A DNA stretch of 64,000 bases from Asterella californica (GCA_036924285.1 JAYKYS010000010.1:9114001-9178000); one strand, 5' to 3'; counted from the stretch's first letter, positions 45,574 through 56,533 are shown. Numbers and translations are program-made. Notes: generated from the letters alone by a model not told the origin.

Positions 45574-45770
45574 GCTTCGCCGGCCTAGGAGATGGTGCAA
45601 TGATACCAATGCGACACTGGAGAGTCCGAAGTAGCAAGCTACCCGTCTGGACTTGCACCCGTAAAAGAAATAAGATTAATATCGTGAGGATCGATGACCC
45701 TCGTATCAGATATTAAACTTATAAGAACAGATACTACACTTGATCTTAGCCAAAAGGCCGAGAAAGGTTT
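45574..45770 (-). ncRNA. U2: U2 spliceosomal RNA (copy b), possibly decaying
   Basis: Same architecture as U2-a. The 5' end reads AAACCTTTCTCGG instead of ATACC. The branch-pairing GTAGTA is intact. TCTTATAAG replaces TCTTATCAG just after it. The next hairpin has compensated changes (GGGTCATCGATCCTC). The Sm region is CTTATTTCTTTTACGG. Several changes occur in stem-loops 3-4 (CTTCGGACTCTCC, GCATTGGTATCATTGCACC). The substitution density is higher than in its own upstream flank. It may be a variant or a pseudogene. Confidence 0.85.
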
Positions 45771-45841
45771 ACCGCTCGTACCAGACTCAAGGCTATATGA
45801 GTGTCGCAAGACATCCACCGGATACGCACCTGTTATGGGTT
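45771..45841 (-). promoter_or_regulatory. U2-b promoter
   Basis: On the minus strand AACCCATAA, GTGGATGTCTTGCGA and CATATAG are retained at the same distances as in U2-a. The bases next to the start differ (GGTACGAGCGGT against GGAATGTGAGGT). Confidence 0.5.
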
Positions 45842-45878
45842 TACTCTAGCACCTGCGAACTAAGGACTGTACTTCTGT

Positions 45879-46199
45879 TCACCCCATACCACACAAGAAC
45901 TCCAAGAATACACTAAAATGTAATGGTTTGTACTTTACGTGGTTCGGCCTCAGGGTCAAGGTGAAACGGACACTCCCACACGCTACTGAGAAGAAAAGGA
46001 TTGAAGCAAACACTTGACTGAGTGAATCCATCGTCCCCGCAAACACATCTGGAATGAAAACTGGCAGAGCACAGACTTGTACAGTTCCCGTTACAACGCT
46101 GGCATGTGCTGCAAGCAAGTTCATTGCGACCGGCCATGCCTTCAGTACATTCCTTCTTGGATTATGTTGGTGGGTGCTCCCCGTGGGGAAGCGTTCCAA
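45879..46199 (-). CDS. Second copy of the open frame upstream of U2
   Basis: 106 codons, identical to the 7683-8003 frame except Thr to Ala near residue 21 and two changes in the last five residues. The overlapping Cys-rich frame (45913-46137) has one change (Ser to Pro). A function is not assigned and RNA-level or promoter function is equally possible. Confidence 0.2.
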   Translation of the reverse strand: MERFPTGSTHQHNPRRNVLKAWPVAMNLLAAHASVVTGTVQVCALPVFIPDVFAGTMDSLSQVFASILFFSVACGSVRFTLTLRPNHVKYKPLHFSVFLEFLCGMG

Positions 46200-46837
46200 A
46201 GGTTGAGATAAGCCGTCTCTGTGACCCGCACACCGTATTCTTTAGTACAAGGCGAAAGATAGTTCGCTCTGAGCTGATCACACGGCTGTTATTCATGGGA
46301 TCGGCTGTACGGTTCGAACTTACCTCCACGTCCTTACAAGTACAAAGGACTGAAGCATTACTTGGAGCGAGTTCGGACGAAAACGAAAGAACAAATGCAT
46401 CAGTAAGAAGCGCTGAAAAGCTAATCGCTCGCTCCGTCCCTCTCGCTTACAAACTTTCCGATTTCATAAATGGCAGGGCAGTGCCGAATCTAAAACCTCT
46501 TTCTGTATCTCTCAATGCAATTGAGGATGTCACTGTCCAAAGTGACTCTCGAGGCCAGTACCAGACTAAACACTGGCTGCCGCAAAATCGTACTTTGTCA
46601 AGTTCATGTGATACAATCAACTGATCGTCGACCTTGCTGATCACGGACCCAAACCCTTCAAAAGCCACATGTATGAAGAATTGCAAATAAACGTATACAG
46701 TAAAAATATCATCTAATCGCACTTACGGAGTCCCCAGCTGCAGCAGTCGCTGCAAACACGCAACCCCATCAAAAGTGAGACTAGAGTTGGAGAGACGAAG
46801 TGGCTTCAATGAATTCCTTTGGGACTGGCAGCACTCA

Positions 46838-47929
46838 AATCAACAAACAACCGATTGCAAGAATTAACTTCTAAAGACTTGGCAAGACTTGAAAACGTTG
46901 GACTTGGAGACCTTCAGTTCCCAGGAAAAGTACGCGGGTGAAATCATTACAAAGGAATGCCTTCTAGGACTTGAGCTTCGTGCCGTACAAATACCAAAAA
47001 GCTGAAGAACATTTCCGCTGTCAATTCTCCAACTAGTATACTCTTCAAAAGGTTCCTACATAACAGGGTGTCCGTGTCAGTATCCGTGGATTAGAGCGTG
47101 GATGGATCGATGGAATAAGATTTGATCGCAGTCATTAAACGTACTACCCTGCTGCATTTCTGTTTCAAACATCAAAGACAAAACTCTTATGGACTGGAAC
47201 AGTGCGTATATGTCTAAAATTCAGCACCAAACTTGCAAAAACTGATTTCAATAATAAAACTTACCACAACTTCTTGCAGTGAATGATCTCGTATCCATAG
47301 CGGTGAGATGTAATTCCCAGGTCCGAGCGAATGCAGGGCTCGACGGTGACAAAATAACATCAAAATCTGACGCCAGAGAGTACTGATATACTATCGTGTC
47401 ATGAAAATGCAACGATGCGGGAAAACACAGTATATCCGAGATATCAGATACCAGAGCATTCTGTAGCTACAGAAATTATTTGGTAACCTCCGCTGGTTGC
47501 CAGAGGACTATTTACAAGCTGGAGCATATTTTCATGGAAGTGACTCTCACCCTCGACCGTCTCCCGTTAGGTCTAGGTAGGGTCACCTTCCTCCTAATAT
47601 GATGATTGTGGAGAATCTTCCTCGAGCTCAGTCTTGGAGAAGAATGGAATTTGAAGTCGATCGGTGCACCAGAAGCTCCCTCGATTCGGACCATGCTTCA
47701 GGGAAGAAAAAAAATCACCAAAACAAAACAAAACAAAACAAAAAAAGAGGGAAGAAAATCACTTGATGTTCTGAAGCAGTTCCTTCACCCGTCTACCGCC
47801 GAGCCCAGTCTCGAGGACTGCCGTGTGCGTATCGAGCATATGTCACTTGTCACGATCGACAGTGAAAAAAAGTTCGATCCGAGAGCATTCTAACCACCTG
47901 TGGGGTACGTTTCGGATCCCCGTGATACT
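46838..47929. other. Spacer between U1-d module M and the U2-b upstream block
   Basis: No recognised gene. It includes an A-rich run with CAAAACAAAA repeats near 47717-47745. The position corresponds to 6406-6985 on the left, but similarity is not evident. Confidence 0.35.
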
Positions 47930-48320
47930 ATGACGGAAGGCTTTTCCAAAGCTGGTGTATCTAAACGATCGAAGCTTCCACCTCCGACGAAGGAAGCCTT
48001 CCTTTCAAGATTAAACTTGTTTCGTCTCTGCCTACTGTATCTGGGAACAGGGATGAAACTTGATTTAAACAGAGCAGCGTTGTTGTACTGCTGGTCGAAT
48101 AAACATCAGCCTGACCTGGACCTTGCATCAGCCCTAGGGAACTTGCTTTGGAATTTGGCGATTTCTTTTCCGATCGTTTCTAATTGCTGAGTCGCTTCAT
48201 GTGAAACGGAACTGAAAGGTGTCCGATGCTGTAGTCCAAGTCCCGCACATCCACCGGTCTGACAGCGAGAGAATACAGAACGCCTCACGTCTTCATATCC
48301 ATGCGCCGCAGTGCTGTGCC
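47930..48320 (-). repeat. Module M (copy 5) after U1-d
   Basis: The minus strand has GACGTGAGGCGTTCTGTATTCTC, CGGTGGATGTGCGGGACTTGG, ACAGCATCGGACACC, TCAGTTCCGTTTCAC and, further on, GGAAGCTTCGATC and GAAAAGCCTTCCGTC, which also occur at 4920-4960 in M1. Confidence 0.6.
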
Positions 48321-48603
48321 ACCAACAACCACTATGCATCATGGTGACTCGGGAATCTCATCACGAGTCATCACTCTCGATCCGTGTAAACCCAGCAGAG
48401 TCCACGAGATATGAGCCTAAGATTGTTGGTATGAAACTCAGTTCACAATCTTAGCATTTCAGTCCCACTCTCACCTTACTACATTCCAGTATCGCAATCA
48501 CGCCGCTATTTCAGTAGGTATTGCCGTTCACTCGCATGAACCAACTGGAAACAACCATCGAGAAGTAGAGTACGCAGGGCAGATGCTTCTTCCAATTGGT
48601 TTG

Positions 48604-48765
48604 GTGGAGGGCCGCGCGAACGCGAGCCCTCCGCTGTCACAAATTATGACGTGCATTTTCCCGCTTGGGGAAATGCTACAACCCGCCCCACCGGAGTGCA
48701 ATGGAGGAGCTCGTCATAGGTCATCGCCCTTAAGGATCAGCGATAGGCCCCGCCCAGGTAAGTAT
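48604..48765 (-). ncRNA. U1: U1 spliceosomal RNA (copy d)
   Basis: Full-length U1 on the minus strand. It has ATACTTACCTGGGCGGGG, loop CTGATCCTTAAGG (two changes from copy b), ATTGCACTCCGG, GCATTTCCCCAAGCGGGAAAATGC, the Sm site ATAATTTGTG and 3' hairpin GAGGGCTCGCGTTCGCGCGGCCCTC. Between Sm and hairpin it reads GTGACAGCGG rather than GTGATAGCGG. It is followed on its strand by CCAAACCAATTGGAAGAAGCAT. It lies 3.0 kb upstream of U2-b in the same orientation, repeating the U1-then-U2 order of the left cluster. Confidence 0.93.
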
Positions 48766-48945
48766 GCTGCTTCCTCTTCGCACGCGCTTTCTGTACCTTG
48801 TCCAAGTACATTATATATACCATGCTTATGGTTCTTTGCTCCAAGTCGAGACGTCCTGTTCAAAACAGAGGGGCTTGTAAGCGCCGGGGAAATGAGCGGG
48901 ACTTCGACCGAAGCAGATAAAAATAGCAACACGTGACGCAATTAA
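48766..48945 (-). promoter_or_regulatory. U1-d promoter and upstream remnant
   Basis: GAACCATAAGC at -68 and TGTACTTGGACAAGG at -46 are in place, with GTACAGAAAG where GTACATTAA occurs elsewhere. An extra TATATATAA lies near -55. About 48840-48945 retains U1-type upstream text (GTCCCGCTCATTTCCCCGG) and is then replaced by R1 copy C. Confidence 0.5.
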
Positions 48946-50240
48946 TAACAAACGGATGGAGAGCAAATGGGCGTTTATAACATGAATAGTGGATGCATAT
49001 AATGACATACTTGAGCCGGACAGATCAAAAAATGACAGAAAATTAGAATTTAAAACGCACTTAACTAAGCACAAACACAACAAGCGATCCAAAAGATTTC
49101 TTACAGCGATCTTTACACGATATCATCAACAAGTTGAGTTATTTATCTTCTGTTAAATCCACCGAGTGCTAGTTAAGCAATAAAATCATTGTAGTGCTAT
49201 TAAGTCCATCCGATGTAAGTAAGTTGCTGATTAAATAAAAATCTCCTTTACGTAAGTTGTGTTACATCTTAAAAAAGGAAGCTTTCTGAAACAAGAAATT
49301 GATGATACTTTATTGTTGAGCTCACTAAGCTGAGCCGAACAAGACTTGAATAGAAGCAGCTGGGATCATTTATTGTTGAGCTCACTAAGCTGAGCCGAAC
49401 AAGACTTGAATAGAAGCAGCTGGGATCACGATTACAAAGTTATGTGGTTTAGAGTCAAGTTCTGACTAAACCGAATTCGGTTGGATACATCAAAATTTCT
49501 GACATTCTATGAAATTTTGAAATTTTATTTTCATTTTATTTATGTTAAATAATTAAATATTTTTGGACTTTTAACAGAAAATTTGGACAGAAATAGTACC
49601 ATTACATGATTGTGTGAAGCATTCTGTCGACGGTTTGTCGATTTGATTCATGATCACCGGCGGTTCTATCCGCTAGCTCGTCGTTGACGGTCGCCATTTT
49701 AATCTCGCGATCTTGTCACTTCTTCTAGATCGCTAACAGTCCGTCATACACCCCATCGCCACTCTGACAACCGTCGGTGATCTGTCCCTCGGTGGTCCGT
49801 CATCCCATCCCATCCCACCCTCGTCACCTCCAACCACCACCGGCGGTCCACCATCTCATCTTACTCTCGTCACCTTGGCTGCATGTCGAACAGTCCATCA
49901 TCCTATCCTCACCACCCCACCCTCACCACTCTCATCATCCCCATCACCCCCCAGCCACCGCTGGTGATCTACCGTCGGCAGTCCGTCATCTCAGCAACCG
50001 TCAACGGTCCACCACCAAGTCTCACCACCTCAAAAACCATGGACGATTCGTCTGCCGGTAGTTTATCACCATGTGTCAACAAACTATCTGTCGTTAATCT
50101 AAGTTGCGAAGACGACTTTTGGTTATTTTTGCATATTTTGCAACGAATAGGGAGGAGGAAAGTTGATTGCACCGTCTTTTTTTGCCAAGCTTCGGTTACA
50201 ACACAAGAGGATTGGAGGCTCTAGGGAATATTTAGGTATG
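48946..50240 (+). repeat. R1 repeat copy C (3' half)
   Basis: Begins within R1 at GAGCAAATGGGCG (as at 30765) and continues through GACAGAAAATTAGAATTTAAAACGC, the CCACC-rich tail and DDFWLFLHILQRIGRRKVDC to CTCTAGGGAATA. A perfect 60-bp tandem duplication occurs at 49309-49428 (units 49309-49368 and 49369-49428). Confidence 0.75.
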
Positions 50241-50600
50241 CGTAGTAGTCTAGTACTATGATAGTTAAACGTGTTTCAACCAATAACATGAAACACAATT
50301 AGGACTTAGTGTTATCATTGAATATTTAGTTGAGATTTTTTTCTCATATAGTGATTACTTTTTAGTTTCTCTTAGTATATAGGAAAACCGAACGCGCTAC
50401 CAAAGATATATATCCGGGAGGCTGGAAGCAGGTAGCTCCTCTTCTTACGTTATTCTTGTGTCTAGAGTATTAGTCATCGCCGTCCCTCTTGTCAATTGTC
50501 TCTTTCGATTGATGGTGTCAATTGACATCATGAATCTCCCTCTTGGCAATTCTAAGTATCTCTCGTAGAGTAAACTAAATCTTCATATTGAGCGCTCTCT
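50241..50600. other. Spacer
   Basis: No gene is recognised. CAATTG-containing inverted words occur near 50490-50530. Confidence 0.4.
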
Positions 50601-50619
50601 CTTCTAACACTCCCTTCAA

Positions 50620-51250
50620 GTCTATAGCTGCTTCAGTATCTGATTGCAGCTTGTAGGTAGAAAGTTTACCTTCTTACTCTTTTCTGATTTCTCTTGGATA
50701 GATGGTGAGACTTCCTTCATAATTTTTTCTGGCACCGGTGTAGTGTCTTGCCGAGGTTTCTCTCCTCGTAACTTTCTCTTAGGAGTACTTCTCTCCTCAC
50801 TAAGACTTGCCTCATCTCTCTTACGCTTTTCTTCCATGAGAGCCTCATGTTAGCTCTTGGTCAAGTAAGCATGTACATACATTGTATCTATTGCATCACT
50901 CCATCCAATAGCATCTTTGATTACCGTGGCCACCTTGAGTAACTCGTCCCTTGTCGTTTTCTCTTTCTCCGTTATGGTCACAGCATGACTCCATATTTCA
51001 CTCACTTCTAGGCTTTTCAAAAGTACTATGTTTATCTTTCACCACCTCAACCTCATAAGCAACAGCCTCTATTGATGTCTCAGCATGCTGTGCAAAATAC
51101 TCCTCTAAAACTTACCTCATTCCTCTTTTTTCAAAGTTAGTTTTGAGGATCTCACCTATGTCCTTCAAGATAATCTTCCTCTCCTTCCAGTATATCACTC
51201 TTTGCGTAAGATATCAGCAAAGTCTGTGCACTCCTTTCGATGATGTTCAA
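50620..51250 (-). pseudogene. Gag-like remnant of another retroelement
   Basis: Minus-strand segments include FEHHRKECTDFADILRKE (ending near 51190), then EIWSHAVTITEKEKTTRDELLKVATV and AIGWSDAIDTMYVHAY (about 50880-51000). The last open piece, 50622-50837, is highly charged (EEKRKRDEASLSEERSTPKRK). A stop and probable frameshifts interrupt it. The charged, His/Cys-bearing N-terminus is reminiscent of gypsy gag proteins, but no zinc knuckle is seen. Confidence 0.3.
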
Positions 51251-51751
51251 TTTTCACGCACCTACTATCTTGTTGCGTTAGCGAAATCTCTTGCTCAGTA
51301 GGTCACGAAACTCACAATGCTAACCTGCAAACCACAGTCACAAGTTAGCGTTCATGCACCACTTACCTTAACTTTGTTTGATCCGGACCGGAGCCGGACC
51401 GTCTCCTTAATCATCAAGCTCAGCTTTCCTTAAGTCCCTACCTAGATCCGCCTAGGTCGGTTCCAAAACATGAGCAAGTCACAAGATGACTTGGGACGGA
51501 CTTCCCATAAAGTCTAAGGTCATAAATGGTGCCTCCAGCACACCTAGCGACCCAACCATCCGTGATGTCCGTCTGGGTCTAAGCTCTCGAACGGTGGTCT
51601 AACCCGACGTCTCGTTCCTTAGTCTTGCTCTAGTCCTTAGATCGTTCTTAAGTCTGGACCGGAACGTGTATTAGAACTAACCCAATCCATCACCTCATAT
51701 CCCTAGAGTCCCTCGCTGAACCTTGAGGTCGGGTGACTCGTCCTGGCCCAC
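51251..51751 (-). mobile_element. Outer (older) gypsy LTR, 3' part, split by insertion
   Basis: A reverse-orientation LTR of the same family, ending AAAA at 51251. It continues at 59395-59978 across the inserted element. The joined LTR is about 1085 bp. 51747-51751 is the left CCCAC target duplication. Confidence 0.85.
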
Positions 51752-52867
51752 TGTCGCGCTCCTCATTCTCAAGATCGGGCGCAGACGCGAACAACAGAAC
51801 CCTAGCGGACTTGCGCTAGGTTGTGAACGCTGTGAGTGGGACTTAACGGCTTGGCCGGCAAGTCGAGATCAGATGAACCCTAAGTGGTTCTCTAAACCAA
51901 GGTTAGAACCTTGGGTTAGGACATAAGGGCCTACCCCAAGAGGGCCCCAGACGAACGCTGACCTAAGGGGGCGAGTCTGGGAACAGGTTGAAACATGAGT
52001 CTCAGACATAGGTCTGAGACGTGGGTCCGAGACGTGGGTCCGAGACGCAGACGAACCACAGGGTTCGACCTTGGATCTAGACCACAGGTTTCGGAAAAAC
52101 TGCTAAGTGTTGGAGCTCCAGGGACGTTTTAGGTCGTGGACGGAGCTCCACGTAAGATCTCGAGGCGAGTGAGGTATCATTGGAAAGATCTCGTCGAGAG
52201 CTTTCCAGTGATATATAACACTCCTCGATCTGACCTCCGAGCTGGAAGTTATGACCAAACCACAATCGGGTTGTGGTATAATTTTCAGGGACCAAAGAGG
52301 AGGGCGGGGCCGCCGATCCCCTGAAGTATATATGAGGGGGGGCTCGATGCCTGGGTGGGCCAGGACGAGTCACCCGACCCTAGGGTTCAGCGGGCGGACT
52401 CTGGGGGCATGAGCTAATGGCTGGGCCGGTTCCAAGGCACGTTCCGATCCAGACTTGGACGTCTGGACTTAGGAACGATGTAAGGGCTGGGGCAAGACTA
52501 GAGAACGAGTCGGCGGGTTAGACCATCGTTCGGGAGCCTAGACCGAGACGGACATCACGGGCGGTTGGGCCGCTAGGTGTGCTGGAGGCACCGTTTAGGA
52601 CCCTGGACTTTATGGGAAGTCCGCCCCAAGTCATCTTGTGACTTGCTCATGTTTGGGACCGACCTAGGCGGATCTAGGTCGGGACTTAAGAACTGCTGAG
52701 CTTGATAAATAGGGAGATGGTCCGGCTCCGGTCCGGACCAAACAAAACTAAAGTAAGTGGTGCATGGACACTAACTTGTGATTGTGTTTGCAAGTTAGTG
52801 GTGTAAAGTTTACGACCTACTGAGCTAGAGCTTCCGCTGGCGCAACAAGGCGGTAGGTGCGCGAAAA
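51752..52867 (+). repeat. 5' LTR of the chromovirus
   Basis: Starts TGTCGCGCTC; the end is placed before G-TGGTATCAGAGC. Contents are tandem GAGACGTGGGTCC words (about 52015-52045), the foldback AAAGATCTCGTCGAGAGCTTT (about 52183), a TATATAT box near 52327, and the hairpin CCGACCTAGG...CTAGGTCGG near 52660. The 3' edge is uncertain by up to four bases because it ends in AAAA rather than CA. Confidence 0.93.
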
Positions 52868-52868
52868 G

Positions 52869-52880
52869 TGGTATCAGAGC
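52869..52880 (+). other. Primer-binding site, tRNA-iMet type
   Basis: TGGTATCAGAGC, one base after the 5' LTR, is the standard plant retroelement site complementary to the 3' end of initiator tRNA-Met. Confidence 0.93.
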
Positions 52881-52987
52881 CGACGCTTCGGTGAGCGAGA
52901 ACTTGAGGTAGCGGCTGAAGACTGGACGCTTGAGGAGGGACGCAAGACACGAAGCAGATCAGCGTTTCTAGGTGAACACTTGGAGCG

Positions 52988-53902
52988 ATGGCCGACGATG
53001 GACAGAGTTCCAGGAGGAAGACCAAGAAACGAGGAGCGGCTAACGAGAACAGATCGACTCGAGCTAACCCCGAGGCACAGTCAGGCGACGACAACCGACA
53101 ACCTTCGTCCCAACGTCAAGGAAGCCCCGTACCAGCTGCGGTATCGGTGCAGCAAGATGGAGTCTTGCCAGCGGTGCCCAACGATTCAAGCACGGACAGT
53201 CAAGGAGCCTTGTATGCGGAACTCATCAAAATGATGAAGACCATGCAGGAAGGCATGGCCTCCAGGGATAAACGTATCGTTGAACTTGAGGCAGGCCAAG
53301 GAAGTTCCTCGTCTACCAGGAAGCTTTGTAAGACGAATCTGCTGACCCCGTTTACAGGCATAGGACGAGCTCGTAAAGTTAAGGATTTCTTAACTGAGTT
53401 GGACCTATACTTTGAGGCGCAACAGGCTAAGGAGTCTGACAAGGTGAGAGCGGCGGTTACGTTCCTGAAAGACCATGCGCTTCTCTGGTGGACTGCATAC
53501 AGGGATGAGCATGCCTTGACCGTCTCGGCGCTTGGTTGGAAAGAGTTCAAGGAGTTGCTCGCAGGACGATTCACTCCGGAGTATCAAAGGATTCGGGACG
53601 GTGTTGAGTTGGTGAGACTGAAGCAAACGGGGACCTTAAGCGCTTATGTGCGCGAGTTCAGTGCCAAGCTGGATTCGTTCTCCAAGTGGACTGAGGAGAC
53701 CAAAATATGTATATTCATTGGAGGACTCAAGTCTAGCTCGGAGAAGGCTCTCTTTCGGATGCCAAAGCTACCAGAGACAAGTGCCAAACTTTTGAAGCTA
53801 GCGGAGCGAATTGGGGACGACGAAGTCCAGCAGCAGAAACCCTTTGAACCACGCAGCACGGACAAGTTCCAGAAGAAGAACAAGGGCTTCAAACGACAAT
53901 GA
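52988..53902 (+). CDS. gag: Chromovirus gag segment of a broken gag-pol
   Basis: Gag forms the cytoplasmic virus-like particle in which reverse transcription occurs. This 304-codon frame starts at the first ATG after the primer site (MADDGQSSRRK) and has a disordered charged N-terminus (residues 1-110). The retrotransposon gag domain spans about 115-285: LLTPFTGIGRARKVKDFLTE, ALLWWTAYRDE, LAGRFTPEYQR, LKQTGTLSAYVREF, CIFIGGL. It ends at a TGA (53900-53902) in the same frame as the following protease segment. CAATGAGAT is most simply read as a CGA-to-TGA transition. The zinc knuckle lies beyond the stop, so a translated gag would lack its nucleic-acid-binding end. Confidence 0.9.
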   Translation: MADDGQSSRRKTKKRGAANENRSTRANPEAQSGDDNRQPSSQRQGSPVPAAVSVQQDGVLPAVPNDSSTDSQGALYAELIKMMKTMQEGMASRDKRIVELEAGQGSSSSTRKLCKTNLLTPFTGIGRARKVKDFLTELDLYFEAQQAKESDKVRAAVTFLKDHALLWWTAYRDEHALTVSALGWKEFKELLAGRFTPEYQRIRDGVELVRLKQTGTLSAYVREFSAKLDSFSKWTEETKICIFIGGLKSSSEKALFRMPKLPETSAKLLKLAERIGDDEVQQQKPFEPRSTDKFQKKNKGFKRQ

Positions 53903-54781
53903 GATGGGGTGAGAAGGATCGGAAGGATATTTCTGCCCCGGCATCAAACAGGAGTAAAACCTAAGGGGCAAACACCTCAGAAGGGCAATGGCGCTAAGTT
54001 TACTTGCTACAACTGTGGCGAGGCGGGCCATATTGCTAAGGGGTGTACGGAACTTAAGGTTAGTAACTGTAGCATGAATGCGTTTGTTGCAAAGGACTTG
54101 TTGGAGGGTCAGATGACTGTGACCTTGAGAACCACAAAGAAGACGTCGGGATTGATGTTTCTACAAGCCAAGGTTGCTAACCGTGATGTTACTTTTCTTG
54201 TGGACACAGGAGCGACTCACTCCTTCATAAGTCCAAAGTTGGTGAAGAAGTTGGGCTTGTCTACCTCCAAGGCAGACAAGCCTATTCAGGTGCACTTTGC
54301 CAAGGGCAAGACGTACCAAACTTCTGAAGTAGCCTTGGACGTACGATTTACGTGTGGGAAGTTGGAGTTCACAGAGAACTTCACGGTGTGCGCGATGGAT
54401 GATATCCATGCGGTTTTGGAGAACACTTTCTTGGACAGGTTTGAAGTGGAACTTAGACGGAAACCTTTAAGGTTAAATGTTAGAGTTAAAGGGCGGAAGC
54501 TGGGAGTGAGACTGATCCGGAAGGCGCGGAAAATTGACGACTTTGCGGTGAATTTGATCAAGAGCAAACAGATGGACTTCAACGATGGGGTCATGTGTTT
54601 GATGCGGGTTGCAGATTTGATGGCGGGTGACAGACAAGAGGAAACATCAAGAGACGCGACTAAACTTCCGGAGGTGCTTCGTGAAGTGATTAAGGAGTTT
54701 GAGGATGTCTTGACGGACGAGTTACCTGCTGAGTTACCTCCAGGGCGGGTGGTGGATCACAAGATCGATGTATTGCCATGA
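53903..54781 (+). CDS. Zinc knuckle and protease segment of the broken gag-pol
   Basis: Same frame as gag. Counting from codon 53909, residues 33-46 form the CX2CX4HX4C zinc knuckle (CYNCGEAGHIAKGC), and residues 96-106 the retropepsin active site FLVDTGATHSF. The conserved LEN-FLDRF segment (in place of the usual L-G-DWL) follows. The segment ends with LPAELPPGRVVDHKIDVLP, the linker to reverse transcriptase, and a TGA at 54779-54781 followed in frame by [10 protein letters not shown]. Protease would release the mature proteins; its catalytic Asp is intact. Confidence 0.9.
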   Translation, partial: DGVRRIGRIFLPRHQTGVKPKGQTPQKGNGAKFTCYNCGEAGHIAKGCTELKVSNCSMNAFVAKDLLEGQMTVTLRTTKKTSGLMFLQAKVANRDVTFLVDTGATHSFISPKLVKKLGLSTSKADKPIQVHFAKGKTYQTSEVALDVRFTCGKLEFTENFTVCAMDDIHAVLENTFLDRFEVELRRKPLRLNVRVKGRKLGVRLIRKARKIDDFAVNLIKSKQMDFNDGVMCLMRVADLMAGDRQEETSRDATKLPEVLREVIKEFEDVLTDELPAELPPGRVVDHKIDVLP

Positions 54782-56533
54782 TCGGAACCACCTTCCAAAG
54801 CCCCTTACCGACTCAATCAGGTGGAACTCCTTGAGTTGAAAAGACAACTCGGCGAGCTATTAGCGCGAGGATATATTCGAACCAGCAAGTCACCTTATGG
54901 AGCCCCAGTTCTTTTCGCAAAGAAGAAGGATGGGAAGTTACGACTCTGCGTAGATTATCGTGCACTCAATGAGGTGACGGTGAAGAATAATTATCCCTTG
55001 CCAAGGATAGACGACCTCTTTGATAGGTTAGCGGGCGCAAAGTACTTCAGCAGGATAGATTTGAAGTCAGGATATTACCAGATCCGGATAGCTGACCCAG
55101 ATGTTGAGAAGACCGCTTGTCGAACCAGATACGGATCGTTTGAATTCGTGGTGATGCCATTTGGACTCTACAATGCCCCTTCGACGTTCACTACATTGAT
55201 GAACACAATTTTTCGCGAGGAGATGGATGAGTTTGTCATCGTCTACATCGACGACATCCTGATCTACTCCAAAACCTTGGAGTCGCACGCGGAACAGCTA
55301 AGGGAGGTGTTGACGAAGCTGCGGGAGCATAAGCTGTTTGCCAACATTGACAAGAGTGAGTTTGGTTTGGAGCGCATTAACTTCTTGGGACATGTCATTA
55401 GTGCAGAAGGAGTCGGCCCGGATATGCAGAAGGTGGACGCGATTGTGACTTGGGAGCCTCCGACTACAGTGAAGGGGATGCGGCGATTCTTAGGATTGAC
55501 GCAGTTCTACCGCAAGTATGTGAAGGGGTTTTCAAAGATCGCGAAGCCGCTCACGGACTGGACGAGCAAAGACGCACAGGTAAGTTGGACCAAGGAGGTG
55601 GATGATGCGTTTCAGACGATCAAAGCTACTTTGTCAAAGGCGCCAGTTTTGAAGCTGCCGGAGTCCGACAAACCATTCGAGGTGCACACGGACGCGAGCG
55701 ACTATGCGATTGGCGGAGTGTTGGTGCAGGATGGAAAACCTGTAGCATACGAAAGCAAGAAGTTATCTGGGACGGAGAGTCGTTGGTCGACTCACGAGAA
55801 AGAACTGTTCGCGGTGGTTCATTGCTTGAGGAAATGGCGGCATTACTTGGGACTTCACAAAACCCAAGTGTATACTGATAACATTTCGCTCAAGTACTTT
55901 GAGACACAAGATCGAGTGACGCCAAAGCAACTACGATGGCATGATACTTTGGCGCTCATGAACGTGGAATTAATCCACAAAGCGAGAAAGGACAATGTGG
56001 TTCTTGACGCCTTGAGTCGCAAGGAGGAATATCTCCCATCGTCAACACAGATTTTGCGAGCTATGTATCCTAAGGAGTCAGACTTGGAGAGGCGAATACG
56101 TGAAGGTTACATGGACGATGACCAAGCGAAGGAGTACCTGGAACAACTCAAGCGAGGAGTGAAGTTGCAGAATATGCAGCTAAGACATGGTTTACTCATG
56201 TTCAAGCAAAGTCGAGTTTATGTGGGACAAGGAAAACTTCGGACTAAGTTACTCAAAGAATGTCATGATGCGCCCTTATCAAGACATAAAGAAGAAAAGT
56301 CCACTTTAGCAGTGATAGCTAAAAAGTTTTATTGGCCCCACATGAAAGACGATGTTTCTCACTTTGTGAAAACATGCGTAACCTGTCAAGCGAATCGCGT
56401 TTCTTACGAGAAGAAACAAGGATTGCTTCATCCTTTGCCGATTCCAGCCAGACCTTGGGAAAGCATTAGCATGGACTTCATTACCTCTCTGCCTAACTCG
56501 AATGAATACAACGCAAATTTTTGTGATAGTTGA
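54782..56533 (+). CDS. pol: Reverse transcriptase-RNase H-integrase N-terminus of the broken gag-pol
   Basis: Still the gag frame. Counting from 54821, RT motifs are CVDYRALN (43-50), [15 protein letters not shown] (76-90), MPFGLYNAP (112-120; Tyr for the usual Thr) and the catalytic [10 protein letters not shown] (141-150). RNase H has [11 protein letters not shown] (289-299), EKEL (326-329), YTDN (351-354) and DALSR (396-400). The integrase HHCC finger is H482, H489, C519, C522, and the first catalytic Asp is in SMDFITSLP (D552). The frame ends at 56533 because one extra base near AAATTTTT (about 56513-56521) shifts it. RT, RNase H and zinc finger residues are otherwise intact. Confidence 0.93.
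   Translation, partial: SEPPSKAPYRLNQVELLELKRQLGELLARGYIRTSKSPYGAPVLFAKKKDGKLRLCVDYRALNEVTVKNNYPLPRIDDLFDRLAGAKYFSRIDLKSGYYQIRIADPDVEKTACRTRYGSFEFVVMPFGLYNAPSTFTTLMNTIFREEMDEFVIVYIDDILIYSKTLESHAEQLREVLTKLREHKLFANIDKSEFGLERINFLGHVISAEGVGPDMQKVDAIVTWEPPTTVKGMRRFLGLTQFYRKYVKGFSKIAKPLTDWTSKDAQVSWTKEVDDAFQTIKATLSKAPVLKLPESDKPFEVHTDASDYAIGGVLVQDGKPVAYESKKLSGTESRWSTHEKELFAVVHCLRKWRHYLGLHKTQVYTDNISLKYFETQDRVTPKQLRWHDTLALMNVELIHKARKDNVVLDALSRKEEYLPSSTQILRAMYPKESDLERRIREGYMDDDQAKEYLEQLKRGVKLQNMQLRHGLLMFKQSRVYVGQGKLRTKLLKECHDAPLSRHKEEKSTLAVIAKKFYWPHMKDDVSHFVKTCVTCQANRVSYEKKQGLLHPLPIPARPWESISMDFITSLPNSNEYNANFCDS

Larger units (their letters stand above)
44725..46837 (-). repeat. Inverted duplicate of the U2-a region (6986-8870)
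   Basis: Carries the U2 upstream block, U2-b and the downstream block in opposite orientation, 36 kb from the first copy. It differs by a roughly 40 bp deletion upstream and a 283 bp tandem duplication downstream. Outer limits are GCACTCA at 46837 and the single palindrome arm at 44729. Confidence 0.85.

Noticed and set aside
48583..48936. 117-codon + strand open frame
   Set aside because: Antisense to U1-d; similar frames recur over other U1 copies because of the snRNA sequence, not coding.
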